DNA of 45,441 nt from Hydrogenophaga sp. (GCF_030158645.1 NZ_JAOASO010000090.1:1-45441); one strand, 5' to 3'. Positions 1 to 9,955 are shown, counted from the first letter of the stretch. The notes: generated by a model from the sequence alone, not told the origin. Translations and numbers: made by a program.

Positions 1-1195
1 CAATGGCGATGCCGCCGAGCGACATCACGTTGGCGTTGATGCCCTGCTGCTGCATCACGATGAACGCCATCAGCACACCCAGCGGCAGCGAGATGCTGGC
101 CACCAGCGCACTGCGCAGATGGAACAAAAAGGCCAGGCACACCAACGCCACCACGATGAACTCCTCCAGCAGCTTCTCACCGAGGTTTTTCACCGCACGC
201 TCGATCAGGCCCGAGCGGTCGTACACCGGCACGATCTCCACACCGGCGGGCAGGCTGCGCTGCAGCTCGGCCAGCCTTGTCTTCACTGCCGCGATGGTCT
301 GCAGCGCGTTCTTGCCCGAGCGCATCACCACCACACCACCCACAGCCTCGCCTTCGCCATTGAGCTCGCCGATGCCGCGCCGCATCTCGGGCCCGGTCTG
401 CACCCGCGCCACATCACCCAGCCGCACCGACACACCAGCGTTGCTCGTGATGAGCGGGATGGAGCGGAAGTCGTCGAGCGTCTTCAGGTAGCCGCTGGCG
501 CGCACCGCGTACTCGGCCTCGCCCAGCTCCAGCACCGAGCCCCCGGCCTCCTGGTTGCCGCGCGAGACCGCCTCGGCCACCATGGCCTGCGTCACGCGGT
601 AGGCGGCCATCTTGTCGGGGTCGAGCACGATCTGGTACTGCTTGACCATGCCGCCCACGCTGGCGACCTCGGCCACATCGGGCACGGTCTTGAGCTCGAA
701 GCGCACGAACCAGTCTTGCAGGGCGCGCAGCTGCGCCACGTCCTGCCCGCCGGTGCGGTCGATCAGGGCGTACTGGTAGATCCAGCCCACGCCCGTGGCG
801 TCGGGCCCGATGGATGAGGTAGCCCCGCGCGGCAGGCGCGCCTGCACCTGGTTGAGGTACTCCAGCACACGCGAGCGCGCCCAGTACGGGTCCACCTCGT
901 CTTCAAACAGCACGTACACAAAGCTGTCGCCGAACATCGAGAAGCCGCGCACTGCGCGAGCGCCCGGCACCGAGAGCATGGTGGTGGTCAGCGGGTAGGT
1001 GACCTGGTTCTCCACGATCTGCGGCGCCTGCCCGGGCCAGGTGGTGCGGATGATCACCTGCGTGTCGGAGAGGTCGGGCAAAGCGTCCAGCGGCGTGCGC
1101 TGCAGGGCCACCACGCCCCAGGCGCTGAGCAGCGCGGTGGCCAGCAGCACGAGAAAGCGGTTCGCGATGCTCCAGCGGATCAGCCCGGCGATCAT
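1..1195 (-). CDS. cusA: CusA-type RND copper/silver efflux pump, N-terminal part (cut by window edge)
   Basis: Inner-membrane proton-driven RND pump of the CusCBA tripartite complex, moving Cu(I)/Ag(I) outward. Reading the minus strand from an ATG at 1195 gives about 398 open codons to the left edge. They begin [18 protein letters not shown], the usual first transmembrane helix, and include [12 protein letters not shown] and [19 protein letters not shown], typical of heavy-metal RND pumps. The pore domain follows and then a membrane segment near [15 protein letters not shown]. Family members are about 1,040 residues, so some 60% lies outside the window. The ATG overlaps the cusB stop (ATGA), implying translational coupling. 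No internal stop was seen. The HME-RND class is clear; Cu/Ag rather than Zn/Co specificity is inferred from the CusB and CusF domains next door. Confidence 0.93.
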   Translation of the reverse strand, partial: MIAGLIRWSIANRFLVLLATALLSAWGVVALQRTPLDALPDLSDTQVIIRTTWPGQAPQIVENQVTYPLTTTMLSVPGARAVRGFSMFGDSFVYVLFEDEVDPYWARSRVLEYLNQVQARLPRGATSSIGPDATGVGWIYQYALIDRTGGQDVAQLRALQDWFVRFELKTVPDVAEVASVGGMVKQYQIVLDPDKMAAYRVTQAMVAEAVSRGNQEAGGSVLELGEAEYAVRASGYLKTLDDFRSIPLITSNAGVSVRLGDVARVQTGPEMRRGIGELNGEGEAVGGVVVMRSGKNALQTIAAVKTRLAELQRSLPAGVEIVPVYDRSGLIERAVKNLGEKLLEEFIVVALVCLAFLFHLRSALVASISLPLGVLMAFIVMQQQGINANVMSLGGIAI

Positions 1196-2805
1196 TGGCG
1201 CGGCTCCGGTGCCACGCGCTGCAGGCTGGTGATGCGCGGCACGTCGCCGTCCTGCATTTCAAACTCGATCTGCAGCCGGTCGCCGGCTTCGAGATCGCGT
1301 GGCTGCTGAGCGCGTGGCGGCAGCCTGAAGTCCATCTGCATCTGCGGCCATTTCAGTGCCGGGATCGGCGGGTGCGTGAGCGTGACCGTGTCGCCGCTGA
1401 GTGCATCGATCACCGCGTCGGTGGTGTAGCGCTGTTGGGTGGCGGTGGACGGAGGTGCAGGCTCTTGGTTGAGTCGCGCCTCCAACCCGCGCAGGCTGGC
1501 TTCGGAGTCGATCAGGAACTGCCCGGAGAGCACCACGCGCTGACCCATTTGCAGCCCCGCGCTGATCTCGGTCTGGCCCCCCACCTCCAGGCCCGCGGTC
1601 ACCTCCACCGGGCGGAAGCGCCCGCCGTCCTCGGCCACCATCACCACGCTACGCCGCCCGGTGTGGATCACCGCATCGCTGGGCACCAGCAGGGTGGTCG
1701 CGGCCTTCGGGCGGTCCAGCCGCATGCTCACCAGCATGCCGGGCACCAGCCGCCCCTGCGGGTTGGCCAGCTCGACCCGTGCACGGATGGTGCGCGTGAC
1801 CGCGTCCACCTCGGGCAGCAGCGCCTGCACCCGGCCCTCAAAGGTCTGACCCGGCGCGCCGGGGCTGGTGGTGCGCACCCGCGCGCCCGGTTGCAGCAGC
1901 GCGGCCTGGCTCTCGGGCACGGCCCCCTCGGCCCAAACGGTGCGCGTGCCTTGCAGGCGCATCAGCGTCATTCCCGGCATCACGGTGGCGCCTTCGCGCA
2001 CCATGAGTTCGCTCACGATGCCGGCGATGGGCGCGGTGAGCGTGAACCGCGCTTGCACTTGTCCCGAGGTGACCACGCGCTGGATGTGCGAAGGTGTCAT
2101 GCCGGCCTGGCGCATGCGCTGGCGCGCCGCATCCTGCAGTGAGTCGGTGCCATCGCCCGTCAGGCGCGCCAGCGCCAGGTACTCCTCCTGGGCAGCCACC
2201 CAGTCGGGCACGTAGAGCTCTGCGAGTGGCGCGCCAGCCGCCACGCGGTCCAGCGCCGCTTTCACATGCAGCTTCTCCACGAACCCCATGGCGCGCGAAC
2301 TCAGCTCCACCCGCTCGCGCTCGTTCCAGGCCACGTTGCCCACCGCCGTCACCGCCGACACCAGCGAGCCTTCCACCACCGGCGCTGTGCGCAGCCCCAG
2401 GTTCTGCTGGATGCGTGGGCTCACCGTGACGCTGCTGGCGTCTGCCGCATCGCTGCCGGCGTAACGCGGCACCAGCATCATGTCCATGAAGGGCGACTTG
2501 GCCGGTGCCTCGAAGTTCTTGCCCGGCACCATGGGGTCGTGGTAGTTCAGGATGCGCCGGCCCGTGGCCGGGTCCACATCACCGGCCTTGAGCGATTCGC
2601 GGATGTGCCGGCGCGTGGCTTCTTCGCCTTGCGGGATGGTCCACAGCGACGGGTCGTCGCTGGCGGTGGCGCTTGCCACAGGCTGCGCGCTGGCCGGCGT
2701 GGTGTGGCCCATGCCCTGCTGCATGCCCAGCCACCAGGCGCCACCGCCCACGGCAACGAGCGCCGCCACCGCAGCGAGCGCGACGAAGGATGTTTTTTTG
2801 TTCAT
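1192..2805 (-). CDS. cusB: CusB-type periplasmic adaptor with C-terminal CusF-like domain
   Basis: Membrane-fusion protein joining CusA to CusC and passing Cu(I)/Ag(I) to the pump. It has 537 residues. An N-terminal membrane anchor or signal ([21 protein letters not shown]) is followed near residues 85-115 by a heavy-metal-binding segment with YHDPMVPG and [12 protein letters not shown]. Hairpin, lipoyl-like and beta-barrel adaptor domains come next. The last about 75 residues look like a CusF domain: a His (LTHPP), then KWPQMQMDF, with the Trp-Met-Met pattern that binds Cu(I) in E. coli CusF. The start is the ATG overlapping the cusC stop at 2802-2804; the upstream extension of the open frame overlaps cusC and is unlikely to be used. 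A CusB-CusF fusion is known in SilB-like proteins. Confidence 0.93.
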   Translation of the reverse strand: MNKKTSFVALAAVAALVAVGGGAWWLGMQQGMGHTTPASAQPVASATASDDPSLWTIPQGEEATRRHIRESLKAGDVDPATGRRILNYHDPMVPGKNFEAPAKSPFMDMMLVPRYAGSDAADASSVTVSPRIQQNLGLRTAPVVEGSLVSAVTAVGNVAWNERERVELSSRAMGFVEKLHVKAALDRVAAGAPLAELYVPDWVAAQEEYLALARLTGDGTDSLQDAARQRMRQAGMTPSHIQRVVTSGQVQARFTLTAPIAGIVSELMVREGATVMPGMTLMRLQGTRTVWAEGAVPESQAALLQPGARVRTTSPGAPGQTFEGRVQALLPEVDAVTRTIRARVELANPQGRLVPGMLVSMRLDRPKAATTLLVPSDAVIHTGRRSVVMVAEDGGRFRPVEVTAGLEVGGQTEISAGLQMGQRVVLSGQFLIDSEASLRGLEARLNQEPAPPSTATQQRYTTDAVIDALSGDTVTLTHPPIPALKWPQMQMDFRLPPRAQQPRDLEAGDRLQIEFEMQDGDVPRITSLQRVAPEPRQ

Positions 2806-4067
2806 GGCTTCACTCCGGTCGCGCTGTCTGGGATGAGGTATTCGAGTTGGGCCCACAGGCCGGCGGTGTCGCGCTCCAGCGCCAGGCGTTCGAGCGCGAG
2901 GTTCAGCGCATCGCGGCGCGCCTGCAGCACCGGGCCCAGGCCTTCGCGCCCGCCCCGGTAAGCGGCCAGCGCAGCGTCCACGCGCTGCGCGGCCAGCGGC
3001 TGGCGTTGGGCGTCCAGCAACGCGAGGCGGTCCAGCCCGGCCTGCCACTCCCGCTGCCAGCGCTGAACCTGCAGCACCCGCTCACGCGTCTGCTCCTCCC
3101 GCTCGGCCTCCAGCTCATTCACGCGGGCCAGGCGTGCAGCGAGCTCGCGTTGCTGGCGCTGCGGCCGGTCCCATTGCAGCGGCACCGACACGCCGATCGA
3201 CACCATGTTGGAGAACTGCGAGCCGCGCTGGCTGAACATGATCTCGGCGCTCCAGTCGGGCTTGAGCTCCTGGCGGGCCACTTCGGCCTCCGCCCGGGCC
3301 ACGGCTTCGCGGGCTTGCAGGGCTTTGAGGTCCGGCAACTCGTCTGCTGTGTTGACGGGTGCGGGGTTGAACGGCATCGGCGGCGGATCGGCCAGCGGCT
3401 GGTCGGGCGGCCCACCGGTGAAGCGCGCCAGCGTGAGGCGGGCGTTGGCGCGCTCTGCCTGCGCGCCGATCAGGCCTTGCTCCAGCTGGGCCAGTGCTTC
3501 GCGCGCGCTCAACGCATCGGCCGTGGAGCCCCGTCCACCGCGAAGAGCTGCCTCGGTGGTCTGCACCAGCACACGCGCCTCGGTGATCTGCGCCTGCAGC
3601 AACGCCCATCGCTGCTCCTGCATGCGGCGCTCCAGCCAGGCCTGCGCCACCTCGGTCTGCAGTAGGGCCACCCGCTGCGCTCGTTCGCTCAGCGCTGCCT
3701 CGGCCTCGCGCTCGAATCGCTCACCCCGGGCGCGGCGCTTGTCCGCGTTCGGCAGGGTCTGCATGAGGCCGATGGAACGCATGGTCATGAAATCGCGCGT
3801 GGTGCTGAAGCGCTCAGGCCCATCCACCGGCAGGTTGTCCAGCGACAGGCGCAGCACCGGGTCGGGTCGCTGCGCAGCCGCCACCGCCATCTCGCGCGCG
3901 CCTTGCGCGGCGGCGGTTGATGCGTCGAGACTGCGCGATCGCGCCAGGGCGGCGCTCACCGCAGCGCCCAGGCTCAGGGGTTCATCGGCGGCAGCGGGTG
4001 TGATCAGCGCAAGCAGGCCAGCGAGGGCCAGCACGGCGCGTGCAAGAAAAAGCGAAGGGTGTTCCAT
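2802..4067 (-). CDS. cusC: CusC-type outer-membrane efflux channel (TolC family)
   Basis: Outer-membrane exit duct of the CusCBA system. It has 421 residues with a Sec signal peptide (FLARAVLALAGLLALITPAAA, then DEP). Two TolC-type repeats follow, each starting with a SLGAAVSAAL-like helix and rich in long Ala/Arg/Glu helices (AREAVARAEAEVARQELKPDWSAEIMFSQRG). No lipobox Cys is visible after the signal, unlike E. coli CusC, which is acylated. It is the second gene of the minus-strand operon, 93 bases after the small Cys/Met protein, and its stop overlaps the cusB start. Assignment to the metal efflux branch rests on synteny with cusB and cusA. Confidence 0.9.
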   Translation of the reverse strand: MEHPSLFLARAVLALAGLLALITPAAADEPLSLGAAVSAALARSRSLDASTAAAQGAREMAVAAAQRPDPVLRLSLDNLPVDGPERFSTTRDFMTMRSIGLMQTLPNADKRRARGERFEREAEAALSERAQRVALLQTEVAQAWLERRMQEQRWALLQAQITEARVLVQTTEAALRGGRGSTADALSAREALAQLEQGLIGAQAERANARLTLARFTGGPPDQPLADPPPMPFNPAPVNTADELPDLKALQAREAVARAEAEVARQELKPDWSAEIMFSQRGSQFSNMVSIGVSVPLQWDRPQRQQRELAARLARVNELEAEREEQTRERVLQVQRWQREWQAGLDRLALLDAQRQPLAAQRVDAALAAYRGGREGLGPVLQARRDALNLALERLALERDTAGLWAQLEYLIPDSATGVKP

Positions 4068-4160
4068 GTCTGAGCTCCGGAGCAGGCACGCCCGGGCGCA
4101 AAAGCCCTGACAGCGCGCGACAGCAGCGCCACCGGCGGGTGGGCTGCGCTGTGCGGGGAA

Positions 4161-4523
4161 TCAGACGGAAGTGGGCGGGCGCCACAGGCGCGTGGTTGCG
4201 CCCGGAGGAAGACTGCGCCAGGCGGGCGCTGGAGGGTCCTGGGTGGCCGGGGTCTGGACCACGAGAGAAGGCAGACAGGGCAAGCCCGCAGCGGGGGCGA
4301 CACAACTCTGAACGACCTTGCAAGCTTGGCCGGTGCGCTCGAAGGTGGCCATGTCGTTGCAGCAATCGTCCATGGCCTCGGCCAGGGACTCTGCCATCTC
4401 GCCGGCTTCGTCCGCCATGGCCATCATGCCCTGCATGGGGCATGGCGCGGCAACGCCCTGCACTGCCGCAAATCCCTGCAGGGGCAGCAGCAGACACAGG
4501 ACGAGGACGAGCAAGCGGCGCAT
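4161..4523 (-). CDS. Small secreted Cys/Met-containing protein, function unknown
   Basis: A 120-residue predicted secreted protein with a signal peptide (RRLLVLVLCLLLPLQGFAAVQG). The mature part contains CPMQGMMAM, MDDCCNDM, GQACKVVQSC and GLPC, giving seven Cys and many Met, consistent with soft-metal binding. The C-terminal 35 residues are Pro-rich and probably disordered. I do not recognise a named family; short proteins of this style often head cus/czc-type operons (CzcI-like and CopL-like proteins). It lies upstream of cusC on the same strand, so co-transcription is likely. Metal binding is inferred from composition only. Confidence 0.7.
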   Translation of the reverse strand: MRRLLVLVLCLLLPLQGFAAVQGVAAPCPMQGMMAMADEAGEMAESLAEAMDDCCNDMATFERTGQACKVVQSCVAPAAGLPCLPSLVVQTPATQDPPAPAWRSLPPGATTRLWRPPTSV

Positions 4524-4633
4524 GGCTGGATTCTATGGCGCGCAGATTGACTGCGCTTGCCTGATTGGAGAGCCTGAACAAACAAGGCACCGTAGACTGT
4601 TCAGCGCGAGCCAATCTGTTCTTGGAGGCCAAC

Positions 4634-5170
4634 GTGGACATTGCTGCACATGCGCTGTGGGCGGGAGCGGGCGTCGTCCTGCTGTTACGCCATCGGCCAA
4701 TACCCGTTGCAACTGGTCTTGCCACTGCCGCAATGGCGGCGTTGCCGGATCTGATGCACATGTTGCCTGTGGCGGCGTGGGCTCTCTTCAACGGGCTGCC
4801 GGCCGAGTTCATGACCTATGTCCGAGCGCTGCCGGAAAGGGTGCAGCCTTTACCCGAGAGCGTGGAACTGTGGTCGCACCATCTCCACTGCATCTTTCAC
4901 AGCGGGGTGATCGCCATGGCAGTGACGCTGGTCGCTTGGCGATGGTCTCGTGTCTTCTGGCTGCCGTTGGCCGGATGGTGGTCGCACATCCTCATTGATG
5001 TATTCACCCACTCGGACGATTTCTTTCCGTCTCCAGTCCTCTACCCGCTCACCTACCGGGGATTTGATGGCGTTGCCTGGAACACGCCTTGGTTTGTCGT
5101 CGCCAACTACTCGGCGCTCGCGCTCGTCTGGATTTGGCTGCTGGCGACGCGAAGAGAACGAGGCCCATGA
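4634..5170 (+). CDS. Membrane-bound metal-dependent hydrolase-like protein
   Basis: A predicted inner-membrane protein of 178 residues with about four hydrophobic segments. His/Asp clusters (LPDLMHML, WSHHLHCIFHSG, WWSHILIDVFTHSDDF) resemble the YdjM/LexA-regulated membrane hydrolase group. The GTG start at 4634 is chosen because GGAGG lies at 4624-4628, five bases upstream; an in-frame ATG at 4565 lacks a comparable site. Its 3' end overlaps the convergent sensor kinase gene by 64 bases. Hydrolase activity is not shown. Similar genes beside copper clusters suggest a membrane stress role, which is inference. Confidence 0.7.
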   Translation: MDIAAHALWAGAGVVLLLRHRPIPVATGLATAAMAALPDLMHMLPVAAWALFNGLPAEFMTYVRALPERVQPLPESVELWSHHLHCIFHSGVIAMAVTLVAWRWSRVFWLPLAGWWSHILIDVFTHSDDFFPSPVLYPLTYRGFDGVAWNTPWFVVANYSALALVWIWLLATRRERGP

Positions 5171-6552
5171 GAGCCCGGAAACTGCAGGCAGAACCGCGTT
5201 GTTCCTTCCGACGAAGTAACCGACGCGCTCCCACCGTGAGCAAGCATGATGGCCTTGGTAATGGCCAGACCCAGGCCAGCACCATCGGATGAGGGATGCG
5301 CGCGCGCCTTGTCCACGCGATAGAAGCGATCAAACAGGCGCGGCAGGTCTGCTGCATTGATCGGATCGCCCGTGTTGGTGACACACAAACTGGTGCCATT
5401 CATCTGGGTCTCGACAGTCAGCGCAACATCGGTGCGAGGGTGGGCGTGCCGCAGCGCATTGGACAGCAAGTTGCTGATGGCTCGCCGAATCATCAGTCGA
5501 TCACCCACCACGCTACCCGCTCCCACCACCCGAAGGCGAAGTTCTTTGTCCTCGGCGACCGCATCGTAGAAATCCAGAAGGCTCTTTGCCTCGTCTTCGA
5601 GTGCGACGTCTTCGCGATTCGGCAGCTGGATGCCGTGGTCCGTCTTCGCCAGAAACAGCATGTCGGACACCATGCGCGCCAACCGCTGGAACTCCTCGGC
5701 GTTGGAGGCGAGGATGTCGCGGTAGGTATCTGGATCACGGTGCTGCGACAGCGACACTTGGGTCTGTGTCAGCAGGTTGCTGATGGGCGTGCGCAGTTCG
5801 TGGGCGATGTCGCTTGAGAATTCCATGAGCTTTGCAAAATCCTGCTGCAGACGCTCCAGCATGGTGTTGAGGCTGCGCGCCAGCTCCGCCATCTCCACGG
5901 GCACAGCGTCGATTGGCATGCGCTCGTCGAGCTTGTGGGCCGTGACCTTGAGCGCGCGCTCTCTCATGGTCCGCAGCGGGGCCAGACCGCTGCGGGCTGC
6001 CCACCACCCCAGGAGGCCGCTGAGCAGGGTGGCCAAGAGGACATAGACCGCCAACTGTTGGCGCAGCATCTGCATGAAATGGGTGTGGTGCTGCGTGTCC
6101 AGCGCGAGCGTCAGGCGCATGCTCTGACCTGGACTGCTCAATCCGCCGGGCATCTGCGCTGAGGAAATCTCAGTGCTCATGCCTCGCAGTTGCCGCTCAC
6201 CATCGGTCCAGTCCATGGGCTGATCTGCGGCGCTTCGCGCAGAGAGTTCTGCTGGAAACGTGATGCCGCCTTTTCCAAACAGCTGTTCGTCACCGCGCGT
6301 AATTGAGATGAAAAGGCCTTGATGGCTGTTAAGCGATTCATCCAGCTTGGCCGCGAGTTCGGCTGGCTCTGGCGTTTCATCGACGATCTTTTCGATGAGC
6401 TGCACCTTGTCCAGCAGGTAGTCGCGGTCAAGGTCGATGAAGTGCAAATGGGTGGACCACGCCACCAAGACGCCAAGGCCAAGAAGCACCACAGCCGATA
6501 CCAGGGTGTACAGAAAGGTGAGTCGTGCGGTGAGGGTCAAGCGCCGGATCAT
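5107..6552 (-). CDS. cusS: CusS/CopS-type heavy-metal sensor histidine kinase
   Basis: Inner-membrane sensor kinase expected to detect periplasmic Cu(I) and phosphorylate CusR. It has 481 residues: a first transmembrane helix at about 13-33, a periplasmic sensor loop to about 165 (including HHTHFMQM near 155-162, a possible metal-binding stretch), a second helix at about 168-186, then HAMP. The HisKA box is SSDIAHELRTPISNLL with His251, followed by the N box (ISNLLSNALRHAHP) and G box (DGAGLGLAITKAI). The ATG at 6552 overlaps the cusR stop by one base (TGATG), so the earlier in-frame ATG inside cusR is rejected. Length and order match CusS/CopS/IrlS kinases. Confidence 0.93.
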   Translation of the reverse strand: MIRRLTLTARLTFLYTLVSAVVLLGLGVLVAWSTHLHFIDLDRDYLLDKVQLIEKIVDETPEPAELAAKLDESLNSHQGLFISITRGDEQLFGKGGITFPAELSARSAADQPMDWTDGERQLRGMSTEISSAQMPGGLSSPGQSMRLTLALDTQHHTHFMQMLRQQLAVYVLLATLLSGLLGWWAARSGLAPLRTMRERALKVTAHKLDERMPIDAVPVEMAELARSLNTMLERLQQDFAKLMEFSSDIAHELRTPISNLLTQTQVSLSQHRDPDTYRDILASNAEEFQRLARMVSDMLFLAKTDHGIQLPNREDVALEDEAKSLLDFYDAVAEDKELRLRVVGAGSVVGDRLMIRRAISNLLSNALRHAHPRTDVALTVETQMNGTSLCVTNTGDPINAADLPRLFDRFYRVDKARAHPSSDGAGLGLAITKAIMLAHGGSASVTSSEGTTRFCLQFPGSHGPRSLRVASSQIQTSASAE

Positions 6553-7235
6553 CAGGAGTGCTCCGGCACTTCCAGCACGTAACCCATGCCTCGAACCGTC
6601 TGCAACAGGCGGCACTCAAACCCGTCGTCCACCTTGACACGAAGCCTGCGCATGGCCACCTCGATGACGTTGGTGTCGCTGTCGAAGTTGACGTCCCACA
6701 CCTGGGAGGCGATCAGCGAGCGTGGCAACACCTCACCCTTGCGGCGCATCAGCAATTCGAGCAATCCGAACTCCTTGGCGGTCAGGTCGATGCGCTTGCC
6801 CGCGCGGGTGACCCGACGGCGCAGCAGGTCCAGCTCCAGATCCGCGACCTGCAGGGTGGTTGGCTCCATACCCGAGCGCCCACGGCGCAAGATGGTGCGC
6901 ACCCTGGCCAACAGCTCGGAGAACGAAAACGGCTTGACCAGATAGTCGTCCGCTCCGAGCTCCAGACCCTTGACGCGGTCGTCCACATGATCTTTGGCGG
7001 TCAGGAAGAGCACCGGCATCTCTCGACCCTGGGCACGCAGACCTCTGAGCACCTGCCAGCCGTCCATGCCGGGCAGCATGACGTCCAGAATGATGAGGTC
7101 GTGGTCGCCCTCCAGCGCCTGGTGCAATCCGTCCACACCGTTGTTGAGCAGCTCTACCGCGTAGCCCGCCTCGCGCAGTCCCATGCACAGGTACTCACCC
7201 GTTTTGCGTTCGTCTTCAACAATCAAGATTTTCAC
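6552..7235 (-). CDS. cusR: CusR/CopR-type OmpR-family response regulator
   Basis: DNA-binding response regulator of 227 residues. The receiver domain starts [16 protein letters not shown], with phospho-acceptor Asp51 in [13 protein letters not shown], a Thr in LFLTAKD and the conserved Lys in [14 protein letters not shown] winged-helix effector domain follows ([21 protein letters not shown], then [12 protein letters not shown]). The start is a GTG at 7235, with AGGAG at 7241-7245 five bases upstream; the longer open frame would translate through the promoter region. It is divergent from the multicopper-oxidase operon across a CusR/CopR-like box, so it probably controls both directions, and it is coupled to cusS. 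Confidence 0.93.
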   Translation of the reverse strand: MKILIVEDERKTGEYLCMGLREAGYAVELLNNGVDGLHQALEGDHDLIILDVMLPGMDGWQVLRGLRAQGREMPVLFLTAKDHVDDRVKGLELGADDYLVKPFSFSELLARVRTILRRGRSGMEPTTLQVADLELDLLRRRVTRAGKRIDLTAKEFGLLELLMRRKGEVLPRSLIASQVWDVNFDSDTNVIEVAMRRLRVKVDDGFECRLLQTVRGMGYVLEVPEHS

Positions 7236-7279
7236 GTTCACTCCTGCGGCGATTTTCACTGCCAGCGGCCCATTGCAAC

Positions 7280-7316
7280 CGAACCTGACAACTTTGTAAT
7301 GAAACCGACAGGTTCG
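7280..7316. promoter_or_regulatory. CusR/CopR-type box within a longer inverted repeat
   Basis: Between the divergent cusR and TolC-like genes lies TGACAA-CT-TTGTAA (7286-7299), a near-perfect dyad matching the known CusR/CopR box pattern (TGACA, then TTGTNA). It lies within a perfect 8-base inverted repeat: CGAACCTG at 7280-7287 and CAGGTTCG at 7309-7316. The spot suits a shared operator for both transcripts. Promoter hexamers could not be assigned with confidence. Confidence 0.7.
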
Positions 7317-7375
7317 TGACGGGTGGCCTTTTGCACACTGCTCCCAGCTTGAAACAGTTGAACAGGAGCAAATCA

Positions 7376-8485
7376 GTGATTCATCGACGTTACCCTTCCT
7401 CTGCACTGCGGGCCATCGTTCTGGGCGTGTTGGCACTCCCCATGGTCGTTTCCGCCCAGATTGCACCGGCCCCTGCCGAGAAGAACTGGCGCGAAGCCAA
7501 CGACGCCGTGGGACAGTTCAAACGCGGCCATGCCGACATCCTCAAGTGGGAAAAAGAGAACGTTCCCGCTGCTGCAGGTCAGGAGTTGGCATCTCCCAGC
7601 TTGAGCCTCATGACCGCTGAAGACGCTGTTCGCCAGGCCTGGCGGGCCCACCTGGATTTGGTCAAACCCATGAACAGGATCGGTACGGCCAACGTGGATT
7701 TGATTGCCAAAGGCCAATGGGCTGAGCTTGATCCCATCCATCAGCGCAAGGTAGACGACATGGACGAGCTGCTGGAAGTCGCCGCTCAAGGTCGCAAGGC
7801 GTGGTTTCAGGCAGTGGCTGCGCGACAGGTTCTCAAACAGCACCGTGATGCGCTGGACGCCGCCGAGGCCGGCAACGAGCTGGGTCGCCGCATGGTGAGT
7901 GTGGGCAATTGGAGCAAGCTCCAGCAGGCCCAAGTTCAACTGGCTCAGTCATCCGCCAAGATGAACGTGCGACGCGCACAGAACGCCGCCACGCAGGCCG
8001 AAGCCTCACTCATCAAAACGTTGGGCCTCACCGGCATGCACAGCGCTGTTGCGCTGCCTGACCGTCTGCCCGATGTGCCGGTCCAAGCCTTGTCGCAACA
8101 AGTGCTGGACGAGCGCGCTGCGGCCATTGCTGCACAACTGCCGCGCGCCGAGGGCATGCGCAATAGCGCCAACGCCCGCCTCGCTCGCCAGGCCTACCTC
8201 TCCAGCCACGCCCTGGCCGTGAGTGCGCGCGAAGAAGTGCTGAAGGTTCGAGAGTTCATCACCGAAGAAACCGTTCTTCACTACAACGGCATGCTCAAGA
8301 GCGTGTGGGACCTGTTGGGTGAGGTTTCCAGCCAGTCGCAGGCAGTGGCCGGTGCCATCGAAGCGCAGCGGGACTTCTGGATTGCGGAAACGGATCTGCA
8401 ATGGGTGCTGCAGGGCGGTGCCCCGGACAGTTTCGTATCCCTGGGTGGTGGCGGCGGTGAGCCCGCAGCAGCCGCCGGTCATTGA
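7376..8485 (+). CDS. TolC-like outer-membrane efflux family protein of the copper oxidase operon
   Basis: A 369-residue secreted protein with a signal peptide ([18 protein letters not shown]). The mature part is dominated by long Ala/Gln/Arg helices like those of TolC-family channels ([34 protein letters not shown]). It is shorter than typical channels (about 420-480 residues), so it may be a divergent or reduced member. The start is GTG at 7376, seven bases after AGGAG at 7364-7368. It is first in the operon with the multicopper oxidase, cupredoxin and CusF-like genes and ends in a Gly-rich and Ala-rich tail. A partner pump is not encoded beside it; a role as copper-operon outer-membrane protein (a CopB equivalent) is inferred. 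Confidence 0.7.
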   Translation: MIHRRYPSSALRAIVLGVLALPMVVSAQIAPAPAEKNWREANDAVGQFKRGHADILKWEKENVPAAAGQELASPSLSLMTAEDAVRQAWRAHLDLVKPMNRIGTANVDLIAKGQWAELDPIHQRKVDDMDELLEVAAQGRKAWFQAVAARQVLKQHRDALDAAEAGNELGRRMVSVGNWSKLQQAQVQLAQSSAKMNVRRAQNAATQAEASLIKTLGLTGMHSAVALPDRLPDVPVQALSQQVLDERAAAIAAQLPRAEGMRNSANARLARQAYLSSHALAVSAREEVLKVREFITEETVLHYNGMLKSVWDLLGEVSSQSQAVAGAIEAQRDFWIAETDLQWVLQGGAPDSFVSLGGGGGEPAAAAGH

Positions 8486-8503
8486 AAGCACAGAAAGAAG
8501 AAC

Positions 8504-9892
8504 ATGAGCCTCATCAATTCACGTCGACAGTTTTTTGCGGGCGCCGCTGCCTCAGTGGCTGGCTTGGCCGTCGCTCGGTCTGCCATGGCCGCCCTGCCTG
8601 AGCCGGTGTACCAAACCTCGGTGGACACAGCGCCTCCATTGGTGCCCACCACCGGTCGCCCTTACAACCCGGTGGTCACGCTCAACGGCTGGACCCTGCC
8701 CTGGAAGATGAACAACGGTGTCAAGGAATTCCACCTGGTGGCAGAACCCGTGGTGCGCGAGGTCTCGCCGGGCTTCAAGGTCAACATGTGGGGCTACAAC
8801 GGCCAGAGTCCCGGCCCAACCATCGAGGTGGTCGAAGGCGACCGCGTGCGCATCTTTGTCACCAACAAGCTGCCCGAGCACACCACCATCCACTGGCACG
8901 GCCAGCGCCTGCCCAGCGGCATGGACGGTGTGGGTGGTCTGAACCAACCCGCCATCCCCGTAGGCAAGACCTTCGTCTACGAATTTGAAGCGCGCCGTCC
9001 GGGTACCTTCATGTACCACCCGCACGCGGACGAAATGGTCCAGATGGCCATGGGCATGATGGGCATGTGGGTCACCCACCCCAAGGGCAAGCATCCCCAC
9101 ATCAGCGAGGTGGATCGCGACTTCTGCTTCCTGCTCAACGCGTTCGACATCGAGCCGGGCAGCAAGACGCCCAAGATCAACACGATGCTGGACTTCAACA
9201 TCTGGTGCTGGAACAGCCGTGTCTTCCCCGCCATCGACACGCTCAACGTGCGCTTGAACGACCGTGTGCGCATTCGTGTGGGAAACCTCACCATGACCAA
9301 CCACCCGATCCACCTGCACGGGCACGAGTTTCTGGTGACCGGCACCGACGGCGGCCCGACGCCACCCAGCACGCGCTGGTACGAAGTGACCACCGATGTG
9401 GCCGTGGGCCAGATGCGCCAGATCGAGCTGATCGCCGACGAAGAAGGGGACTGGGCCATGCACTGCCACAAGAGCCACCACACCATGAACGCCATGGGCC
9501 ACGCGGTGCCCACGATGATCGGCGTGGACCACCGCGGCCTGGTCAACAAGATCCAGAAGGTGGTGCCCGACTACATGCTGATGGGCGAGCGCGGCATGGC
9601 CGACATGGGCGAAATGCAGATGCCCATTCCGGACAACACTGCGCCCATGATGACCGGCACGGGCCAGTTCGGCCCGTTGGAGATGGGCGGCATGTTCACC
9701 GTGTTCAAGGTGCGCAAGGACCAGAAGCCGGGCGACTACAAGGACCCTGGCCCGTACAAGTTCCCCGAAGGCACTGTTGCGCACGAATGGACCGGTGCGC
9801 CCTTGCCCGCCGTCAGGCCCAAGGCCAGTGCAGACACAACCCCGGCGATGGGCACAGCGGTCAAGCCCATGGGCAAAGGCATGCAGCACTGA
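8504..9892 (+). CDS. Periplasmic multicopper oxidase, copper-resistance type
   Basis: Laccase-fold oxidase of 462 residues expected to oxidise Cu(I) to Cu(II) in the periplasm. A twin-arginine signal (SRRQFF, residues 6-11, then a hydrophobic stretch to AMA) suggests folded export. All four copper-ligand motifs are present: HWHG at 130-133, YHPHAD at 171-176, HPIHLHGH at 267-274 and HCHKSHH at 320-326, with the axial Met at 331 (HCH-x3-H-x4-M). A Met-rich region follows at about 352-395 (GERGMADMGEMQMPIPDN, then APMM), as in CueO/CopA oxidases. It is shorter than PcoA/CopA (about 600 residues). It lies second in the operon. Confidence 0.93.
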   Translation: MSLINSRRQFFAGAAASVAGLAVARSAMAALPEPVYQTSVDTAPPLVPTTGRPYNPVVTLNGWTLPWKMNNGVKEFHLVAEPVVREVSPGFKVNMWGYNGQSPGPTIEVVEGDRVRIFVTNKLPEHTTIHWHGQRLPSGMDGVGGLNQPAIPVGKTFVYEFEARRPGTFMYHPHADEMVQMAMGMMGMWVTHPKGKHPHISEVDRDFCFLLNAFDIEPGSKTPKINTMLDFNIWCWNSRVFPAIDTLNVRLNDRVRIRVGNLTMTNHPIHLHGHEFLVTGTDGGPTPPSTRWYEVTTDVAVGQMRQIELIADEEGDWAMHCHKSHHTMNAMGHAVPTMIGVDHRGLVNKIQKVVPDYMLMGERGMADMGEMQMPIPDNTAPMMTGTGQFGPLEMGGMFTVFKVRKDQKPGDYKDPGPYKFPEGTVAHEWTGAPLPAVRPKASADTTPAMGTAVKPMGKGMQH

Positions 9893-9955
9893 ACCAAGCC
9901 GTCTTTACACATTTCTCCCACTTGCTTTCTCAACCCACCAATCCAGAGAGTTCAC

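Noticed and set aside
8552..9889. 445-residue open frame on the minus strand across the multicopper oxidase
   Set aside because: Shadow of the real gene: low-complexity His/Val/Ala composition, no motif, and the plus-strand frame has all four copper-ligand motifs.
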